A stretch of 18,202 bases of DNA from Chryseobacterium sp. (GTDB taxonomy: Bacteria > Bacteroidota > Bacteroidia > Flavobacteriales > Weeksellaceae): positions 1 to 18,202 of the forward strand of contig QFQW01000075.1 of assembly GCA_003248755.1 (NCBI GenBank). Direction: 5' to 3'. Positions 13,477-18,202 of the stretch are shown one piece after another. Below the pieces are notes generated by a model. The model saw only the letters and a list, made by a program, of their open reading frames with translations. It was not told where the DNA came from and did no database searches. The position numbers were made by a program, and so were the translations under genes. The stretch's first letter is position 1. Every line of letters starts with the position of its first letter.

Positions 13477-14049
13477 ATGGACATACTAAAAAATATTTAT
13501 CAGCATCCCGCATTTTCCGAAGAAGACCTCAACCTTATCTTCAACAAACACGAAAAAATCAATTACAAAAAAGGTGATTTTTTTCTGAAAGAGAATGAAA
13601 TCTCAAACGATTATTTTGTGCTGGAAAGTGGCGTTGTACGTTCTTTTGTTTATGATATCAATAATGATGACATCACGATTAATTTCTTTACGATTAATGA
13701 TATTATTATAGAAGCGTCTTCCTTATTTCAAAGAATTCCTTCGGTTGAAAATATCCAATCGGAAACGGATTGTGTAGTCTGGAGAATTGGTTATGATGAT
13801 TTTCAGGAATTGTTTCATAGCATTCCGGCGCTTACGGAATGGGGAAGAGCCTGGATGTCTTATCAATTATTTTATCTGAAAAATCGTTCTATTGAAATGA
13901 TAACCAAATCAGCGACAGAGCGTTACTTGCATTTAATTCAAGAAAAACCTGACGTGCTAAAATTTGCACCACTTAAAAACGTAGCTTCTTATTTAGGAAT
14001 TACAGATACATCACTGAGCCGAATTAGAAAAGAAATTGTGAAAGGTTAG
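13477..14049 (+). CDS. Crp/Fnr-family transcription regulator
   Basis: 190 residues. Residues about 20-115 form a cyclic-nucleotide-binding beta roll (INYKKGDFFLKENEISNDYF, VLESGVVRSFV, then FFTINDIIIEASSLF). A long dimer helix follows (about 120-145), and the C-terminal part contains a short winged-helix end, PLKNVASYLGITDTSLSRIR (165-184), where the recognition helix is TDTSLSRIR. This two-domain layout and length fit the many small Crp/Fnr proteins of Bacteroidota. The phosphate-binding residues of true cAMP receptors are not evident and there are no Fnr-type cysteines for an Fe-S cluster, so the signal is unknown. It directly follows tpx, but a strong terminator lies between them. There is no separate 5' leader, so its transcription start is unclear. 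Confidence 0.9.
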   Translation: MDILKNIYQHPAFSEEDLNLIFNKHEKINYKKGDFFLKENEISNDYFVLESGVVRSFVYDINNDDITINFFTINDIIIEASSLFQRIPSVENIQSETDCVVWRIGYDDFQELFHSIPALTEWGRAWMSYQLFYLKNRSIEMITKSATERYLHLIQEKPDVLKFAPLKNVASYLGITDTSLSRIRKEIVKG

Positions 14050-14067
14050 TTTTAAACTTATTCCAAT

Positions 14068-14102
14068 AAAAAAATCAGCAATTATTATATTGCTGATTTT
14101 TT
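14068..14102. terminator. Bidirectional terminator between the Crp/Fnr gene and tatC
   Basis: A perfect stem (14069-14081 with 14090-14102, core TCAGCAA/TTGCTGA) has an 8-nt loop, with an A run on the left and a T run on the right. It lies between two converging genes (stops at 14049 and 14112), so it can end both transcripts. Confidence 0.92.
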
Positions 14103-14111
14103 GTTTCTATC

Positions 14112-14930
14112 TTAATTTCCGTTTTTCAGATTTTGTCTTTGCATTTTTTTATAAATAAAATTCGACATCAGGACACTTATTTCGTAAAGAATGACGAGAG
14201 GAAGTGCGGCTGCTATCATGCTCAAAACATCTGCTGGTGTGATGATTGCGGCAACTACCATTATTAAAACAATCGCATGTCTTCTGTAAGTTCTTAGGAA
14301 TTTTGGAGTTAAGATTCCAATCGATGTCAAGATGTAAACTGCAATCGGAAAGAGAAATACAACGCCCATTCCCATTGTGACTTGTAAAAATAAAGTAGTA
14401 TAATCTGACAAGTCAAAGAGCTGTACAATATTATCAGAAACTTTGAATAGCAATCCGAAATTGATTGCGAATGGCAGGATCAGAAAATAACCTGTCAAAA
14501 CACCACACATAAAGAGGATCCAAATAGAATTGATATAAAAAATAGAATTTTTCCTTTCTTTAGGCATTAATGCAGGACTGATAAATTTCCAGATTTCCCA
14601 AACGATATAGGGGAAAGCCAAAACCAATCCGGAGAAAATGGAAACCGCCATCATGACATTGAACTGTTGAAACAATTGCTTCTGCTGAACACTGAAATGT
14701 GCTGGCAAAATAAAACTGTCATTGCCTGTCAGTTCTCTGGAATAATGATTCACAATTCGGAATGTTAAGAAGTCATTTCTTGTAGGTCCGAAAAAAATAT
14801 GGTCCATCACCCAATTGATATTGAATCCGACAATAATTGCCAAAATAACAATTGCTAAAATAGATCTTACAAGATGTGACCTTAGCTCTCCAATATGTCC
14901 CAGGAAGGACATTTCCTTTTCTTCGCTCAT
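14112..14930 (-). CDS. tatC: Twin-arginine translocase subunit TatC
   Basis: Core membrane subunit of the Tat pathway; it binds the twin-arginine signal and recruits TatA. 272 residues with six predicted membrane helices. The cytoplasmic N-terminus FLGHIGELRSHL (residues 9-20) carries the invariant E15, the same number as in E. coli. The loop after helix 2 reads FPYIVWEIWKFISPALMPKE with E125 in the place of E. coli E103. ITPADVLSM precedes the last helices. The periplasmic loop between helices 1 and 2 (about 46-90) is longer than in E. coli, as I would expect in flavobacteria. No tatA/tatE gene is adjacent. In related genomes tatC is commonly next to the kdsD-type isomerase; here three surface-protein genes separate them. 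Confidence 0.96.
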   Translation of the reverse strand: MSEEKEMSFLGHIGELRSHLVRSILAIVILAIIVGFNINWVMDHIFFGPTRNDFLTFRIVNHYSRELTGNDSFILPAHFSVQQKQLFQQFNVMMAVSIFSGLVLAFPYIVWEIWKFISPALMPKERKNSIFYINSIWILFMCGVLTGYFLILPFAINFGLLFKVSDNIVQLFDLSDYTTLFLQVTMGMGVVFLFPIAVYILTSIGILTPKFLRTYRRHAIVLIMVVAAIITPADVLSMIAAALPLVILYEISVLMSNFIYKKMQRQNLKNGN

Positions 14931-14955
14931 ACTTTGATTAGAAAAAATAAGTTCA

Positions 14956-14963
14956 CAAAACTA
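14956..14963 (-). promoter_or_regulatory. Candidate -7 box of tatC
   Basis: A perfect TAGTTTTG on the minus strand, 25 bp before the tatC ATG. No clear -33 element is seen at the right distance. Confidence 0.4.
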
Positions 14964-15306
14964 AACAATTTTTATGTCACTCTGTATTTTAAAATAGTTC
15001 AATTATAAATGATTATGATAGTTTTATGTTTATTTAATAATAAATCTTTGGCTTTGGCTTTTAACTTTTCATGAATAAAAGGTTTTTTGGAATAAATTTT
15101 GTTAATTTCACCGAGTATCTTATCTGTGTTGAAGAGCAACAGATTGGGTCTTATCTATAATAATAAGGATCTTCAGATCTTTAAGGATTGGTTTAAGAAT
15201 TTTATTTCTTTATTTAATTTTCAATATATATCTTGGCATTAGATGGCAGGAGTATTTTTTTTGTTTATGCGTATCACTGATATGTATAAATGGGTTATAT
15301 GTAATT
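14964..15306. other. Non-coding region before the paralog trio
   Basis: About 340 bp between tatC and the first surface-protein gene. It is AT-rich, with no terminator-like hairpin or RNA gene that I recognise. TTTTTTTTG at 15255-15263 could be a -33 element for the trio, but the sequence 17-20 bp downstream (TATGTATAAATG) matches TAnnTTTG poorly. A 29-codon open frame at 15071-15160 is too short and featureless to call. Confidence 0.5.
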
Positions 15307-16209
15307 ATGAATAAATATTTGATAAAATGTTGGTGTGTTTTCTTTGCCGGTTTTTTACATAGTCAGGTCGGGATTCAAACGACGCAGGTTTCACCCTCGG
15401 CAATTTTGGAAATTAATACTAATGATTTAGCTACCGGAAATAAAAAAGGTTTTCTTGCACCCAGAGTTGCACTGGCCAGCAACATTGATACAACTACAAT
15501 TCCCACTCCTGCTGTTGGATTATTGGTCTATAATACGGTAAATGCGGGGAGCTTTCCTTCCAATGTTTTAGCTAACCGATATTACTTTTGGAATGGAAGC
15601 CAATGGGTTGATTTGGGATTGACATCTGTCCTACAGAATTACTTATCGAACAGGATCTACAGCCTCAATGCAAAAACAACACAAGATCTGAGCTATTCTA
15701 CAATTAATAATACAAGTGGTACAAATGGCGGCATTCCTGTCTCTTTTGCAGATACAGATGTTGCCATAAGCACGGGAAATATCGTCACAAAGTCTGCTAA
15801 TGTTTTTACCATTAATGTAACAGGCCTTTATGAGGTCTCAGCTTATGTTAATTATAATCCTAACAGGACAACAATCGCAGGAACTCAAAGAGGAACTTTT
15901 CTTAATTTAAAGCTTCAGAGATCTACTGATAATGGTGCTACCTGGGCTGATGTCATTGGTAATAGAACCGCTTGGGGAGTGAAGGCGACAAACTATTTGA
16001 AAACTGCCATTCTTATCTCTACACCAATTTATCTTACAGCTGGGCAAAGTTTGAGACTGGTTGTTCAAAATCCTTTTGCTATTACAGATGAATCGTCATT
16101 GCACGGAGAAAATAATACGACAAGTCCTGTTCCCACAATTACAACTTCCGGTAAAATTCCGATTTCGAAAAGTTTAACAATGATACTTCTGGATTATGAT
16201 TTACAATAG
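15307..16209 (+). CDS. Secreted surface protein, paralog A of three
   Basis: 300 residues. Signal peptide 1-19 or 1-20 (MNKYLIKCWCVFFAGFLHSQ). The N-terminal module has VGIQTTQVSPSAILEI, KKGFLAPRVAL (46-56), TPAVGLLVYNT and YYFWNGSQWVDL (92-103); many Bacteroidota surface and tail-fibre-like proteins begin this way. The C-terminal module (about 120-300) has TGLYEVSAYVNYNPN (172-186), LQRSTDNGATW (203-213) and LTAGQSLRLVV (243-253), a beta-rich pattern that resembles C1q/TNF-type jelly-roll domains. No lipobox, T9SS domain or membrane anchor is present. The two genes downstream are homologous along their whole length. The function is unknown; adhesion or glycan binding at the surface is a guess from the fold pattern. 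Confidence 0.85.
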   Translation: MNKYLIKCWCVFFAGFLHSQVGIQTTQVSPSAILEINTNDLATGNKKGFLAPRVALASNIDTTTIPTPAVGLLVYNTVNAGSFPSNVLANRYYFWNGSQWVDLGLTSVLQNYLSNRIYSLNAKTTQDLSYSTINNTSGTNGGIPVSFADTDVAISTGNIVTKSANVFTINVTGLYEVSAYVNYNPNRTTIAGTQRGTFLNLKLQRSTDNGATWADVIGNRTAWGVKATNYLKTAILISTPIYLTAGQSLRLVVQNPFAITDESSLHGENNTTSPVPTITTSGKIPISKSLTMILLDYDLQ

Positions 16210-17107
16210 ATTGTTTAATATATCGAAAAAGGCAGTATTTGTTTTTTCTGCCTTGTTTCTATCAGATGTCATAACAGCTCAGGGTATTGGTATAGGAACA
16301 TCAACACCGCATCCGTCGGCGCTTTTGGATCTTGACGTCAGTTCTATGGCTGGTAATAGCAAAAAAGGAGTTCTGATTCCCCGGGTTGCTTTACAAAATA
16401 AAACAGATGTTGTTACTATAGCGAATCCCGCTGTTGGCTTAATCGTTTATAATACAACTAATTCTACAACAGATACTTCTATCGAAGCTAATACATTTTA
16501 TTTTTGGAATGGAACTAACTGGATCGATGTTTCAACTTCTGAAACAGTTAGGACAAAACTTTATGCACAAGTGTTTATTGTAGGAAATACAGGGATGCAG
16601 GCTTTGGATAAAACCAGTTTTAATAACGGAAATAATATTGTTGTGAATTTTGATTCTTCTGCTTCCGGAGCTATGACTGTGGATGTAGGCAACAGGGTTT
16701 CTTTGTCTAATAATAATTTCAAAATACTTTCTACAGGGATCTACGAAATAACAGGTTATGTGGGTTACAATCCGTGGGTTCAGACAACCTGCACGACGTA
16801 TTCCACAGAAGCAACGTGTGTAGCATCACTGGATTTCATTGTACAAAGATCCACTAATAATGGTGCAACCTGGACTCAGATTGCTAAGTCTAGTACCATC
16901 TGGGGTGTTGGGACAGGCGATAGGAACAGATCAGTTATTGTTGCACCATTTGTAATTACTCTTAATGAGAATGATCTGGTGCGTGCAGTTGTAGCAAAAG
17001 GTTCAACTTCCAATCACGGAACCAATCCCTCAACCAGTACTTTGAATATCGAAGCGGGAACAGGATTGGCTTACTCAAGATTATTGAGATTTCAGAAGCT
17101 TAATTGA
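16196..17107 (+). CDS. Secreted surface protein, paralog B of three
   Basis: 303 residues, same architecture as paralog A. The signal peptide runs to about residue 29 (KKAVFVFSALFLSDVITAQ). Shared blocks are GIGIGTSTPHPSALLDLD (30-47), KKGVLIPRVAL, NPAVGLIVYNT, FYFWNGTNW (101-109), then in the jelly-roll-like half TGIYEITGYVGYNP (180-193) and VQRSTNNGATW (216-226). It differs by an insertion with two cysteines (C199 and C208 in TCTTYSTEATC) that could form a disulfide after export. The ATG overlaps the last 14 bases of paralog A (16196-16209); a TTG just after the A stop (16211) is an alternative that would shorten the signal peptide by five residues. Overlap means A and B are co-transcribed and probably translationally coupled. 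Confidence 0.85.
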   Translation: MIYNRLFNISKKAVFVFSALFLSDVITAQGIGIGTSTPHPSALLDLDVSSMAGNSKKGVLIPRVALQNKTDVVTIANPAVGLIVYNTTNSTTDTSIEANTFYFWNGTNWIDVSTSETVRTKLYAQVFIVGNTGMQALDKTSFNNGNNIVVNFDSSASGAMTVDVGNRVSLSNNNFKILSTGIYEITGYVGYNPWVQTTCTTYSTEATCVASLDFIVQRSTNNGATWTQIAKSSTIWGVGTGDRNRSVIVAPFVITLNENDLVRAVVAKGSTSNHGTNPSTSTLNIEAGTGLAYSRLLRFQKLN

Positions 17108-17136
17108 AATATTTATTAAAATTAATTCAACTCACT

Positions 17137-17985
17137 ATGAGATTATATAATTTATTGGCAGTGTTATTATTCATCTCCGGTTTTTCACAGGTAGGAATAG
17201 GAACTGTTACGCCGCATTCTTCTGCGATTCTGGATATTACATCAACAAACAAAGGATTATTACTTCCCAGGGTTAATCTTACGGGTACTAATGATAATAC
17301 GACCATTGCTAATCCGGCTAACGGACTTTTGGTTTTTAATATGGCAGCCGCCGGCAGCGGTACAACATCTGTTTCTGCTAATTCATTTTATTTCCGTCAG
17401 AATTCGGTTTGGCAAAAATTTACATCCAGTTCGGAGATTAGTGTTTTGGAAGGCTCTAATCAATATGTTTTAAAATCAGTAACCAATCAGCCATTGACAA
17501 CAGCTCAGCTAACAGGGGTTAATAATAGTGAAACTTTTGACGTTCCCGTAACCTGGTCTACGAGTGAAATTCTCATCGATGATCCTAATAACATTGAGTT
17601 GTTAACAGACAACCAGTCTTTTCGAATAAAAGCAACGGGGAATTACAGGGTATTAGCCAATTTTACCTTTAGCCCGAAAAGAAATGTGGCCGCAGATAAT
17701 TCCAATTATTCTTATGTCACGATTTCAATTGCCCAGTCCAAAGATAACGGATCAACCTGGACATCTGTTGCCGGAACGGCAATGCCTTATGATAACGGAT
17801 CAACAGACCAGACACAAACAATTATTCTTCCAAGGACCGTTCTTGCCTTTGCTCAAAATGATTTGATAAGAATTTCTATTTCAAAACCCGGAAGCACAAC
17901 TCCGGCCTATGGAACCGGAGCGGGAATTGTTTCAAAAGCAACAGACGATATCACAAAGTTGTTCAGAATCAGAAGGATTAATTAA
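17137..17985 (+). CDS. Secreted surface protein, paralog C of three
   Basis: 282 residues, the most diverged of the trio. Signal peptide MRLYNLLAVLLFISGFSQ, then VGIGTVTPHSSAILDI, NKGLLLPRVNL (38-48), NPANGLLVFN, NSFYFRQNSVW (82-92); the C-terminal half has TGNYRVLANFTFSP (167-180) and AQSKDNGSTW (199-208). The YFWNG motif of A and B is changed to YFRQN. The ATG at 17137 gives a clean signal peptide starting MRLYN; a TTG at 17104 that overlaps the stop of B would add 11 residues and is less likely. The stop TAA lies inside the palindrome TTAATTAA shared with the converging kdsD-type gene, an 8-base overlap (17978-17985), with no terminator between. Confidence 0.85.
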   Translation: MRLYNLLAVLLFISGFSQVGIGTVTPHSSAILDITSTNKGLLLPRVNLTGTNDNTTIANPANGLLVFNMAAAGSGTTSVSANSFYFRQNSVWQKFTSSSEISVLEGSNQYVLKSVTNQPLTTAQLTGVNNSETFDVPVTWSTSEILIDDPNNIELLTDNQSFRIKATGNYRVLANFTFSPKRNVAADNSNYSYVTISIAQSKDNGSTWTSVAGTAMPYDNGSTDQTQTIILPRTVLAFAQNDLIRISISKPGSTTPAYGTGAGIVSKATDDITKLFRIRRIN

Positions 17986-18202
17986 TACCTTCGTCTAGCA
18001 ATGTGTGGATATCGATGATTCCGTAATATTTTCCGTTTTCCGTAACGATTAACTGGCCGATATTATATTCTTTCAAAATCTGCATCGCTTCTTTTGCTAG
18101 ATTATTTTTTTCGATAGTTTTTGGATTTTTACTTGTGATGTCAGAAGCTTTTACTTTGGAAATATCATCTTGGTCAAGGAGCATTCTTCTGATGTCTCCA
18201 TC
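17978..18202 (-). CDS. kdsD: KdsD/KpsF-type arabinose-5-phosphate isomerase, C-terminal part
   Basis: The gene starts beyond the right edge; 74 residues are visible, in frame to the window end. The visible sequence begins DGDIRRMLLDQDDISKVKA, then ASDITSKNPKTI, ILKEYNIGQLIVTENGKYYG and IIDIHTLLDEGIN. This is the second CBS motif of the CBS pair at the end of KpsF/GutQ-family sugar-phosphate isomerases, which convert ribulose-5-phosphate to arabinose-5-phosphate for the Kdo of lipopolysaccharide. The 'DGD(I/L)RR' and 'H.LL..GI' end are typical of this family rather than of other CBS proteins. The SIS catalytic domain lies outside the window, so the assignment rests on the tail alone. The ATG at 18184 is internal, not the start. 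The 3' end overlaps paralog C by 8 bases. Confidence 0.8.
   Translation of the reverse strand, partial: DGDIRRMLLDQDDISKVKASDITSKNPKTIEKNNLAKEAMQILKEYNIGQLIVTENGKYYGIIDIHTLLDEGIN

Noticed and set aside
15071..15160. A 29-codon open frame (MNKRFFGINF...) in the tatC-trio spacer
   Set aside because: It is very short, AT-driven, has no recognisable motif or ribosome site, and no sign of coding constraint can be judged from one sequence.
15307..17985. Prophage tail-fibre cluster
   Set aside because: The N-terminal 'GIGT.TPH.SA.LD' module also occurs in tail-fibre-like proteins, but each gene here has its own signal peptide and there are no phage structural, lysis or integration genes nearby.

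Overview
The window looks like chromosomal DNA of a flavobacterium, most likely a Chryseobacterium/Epilithonimonas-type member of the Weeksellaceae. The reasons are the low G+C, weak or absent Shine-Dalgarno sequences, several Bacteroidota-type promoter boxes (TAnnTTTG at -7), a type IX secretion (T9SS) C-terminal sorting domain, a DUF5606 gene next to ruvX and def, a monomeric NADP isocitrate dehydrogenase, and several secreted 'GIGT.TPH.SA.LD' surface proteins. The genus is inferred from these features only; there is no rRNA in the window.

Layout. Bases 1-1163 hold the 3' end of a TonB-C-like protein with a strong terminator, then a CoA-transferase alpha subunit (scoA-like) without its beta subunit. 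Bases 1428-2394 (minus strand) hold a tRNA-Leu(CAA) with its own promoter and terminator, behind a PhnP-like metallo-beta-lactamase-fold hydrolase. Bases 2446-4980 (plus) are a compact three-gene unit: a conserved 475-residue protein of unknown function, a GAF/free-methionine-sulfoxide-reductase-like protein and an unknown lipoprotein. Bases 4983-7397 (minus) are the housekeeping run ruvX-def-DUF5606, a terminator, and a BtuF-like binding protein with no export signal. Bases 7451-8697 (minus) encode an ECF sigma factor and a four-helix membrane protein that may be its regulator, with a perfect 8 x 7-bp tandem repeat between them. Bases 8800-11118 hold the monomeric isocitrate dehydrogenase with its promoter and terminator.

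Bases 11184-12821 (minus) encode two exported proteins 7 bp apart: a tiny protein that is mostly a T9SS sorting domain, and a 383-residue protein ending in five nearly identical 46-47-residue repeats. Bases 12915-14049 (plus) are thiol peroxidase tpx and a Crp/Fnr-family regulator. Bases 14112-14930 (minus) are tatC. After a 376-bp non-coding stretch, 15307-17985 (plus) encodes three tandem paralogous secreted proteins with overlapping or near-overlapping ends. The window ends with the C-terminal CBS part of a KdsD-type arabinose-5-phosphate isomerase on the minus strand.

Most genes are ordinary core functions: translation, 16S rRNA maturation, Tat export, LPS sugar synthesis, the TCA cycle and peroxide defence. 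The accessory parts are the two cell-surface loci. The five-repeat protein may be a five-bladed lectin-like propeller, and the paralog trio has a C-terminal half that looks like a C1q/TNF-type jelly roll; it sits between tatC and kdsD in the opposite orientation. I found no transposase, integrase, phage gene, CRISPR array or clear defence system, and no reading frame that looks broken.
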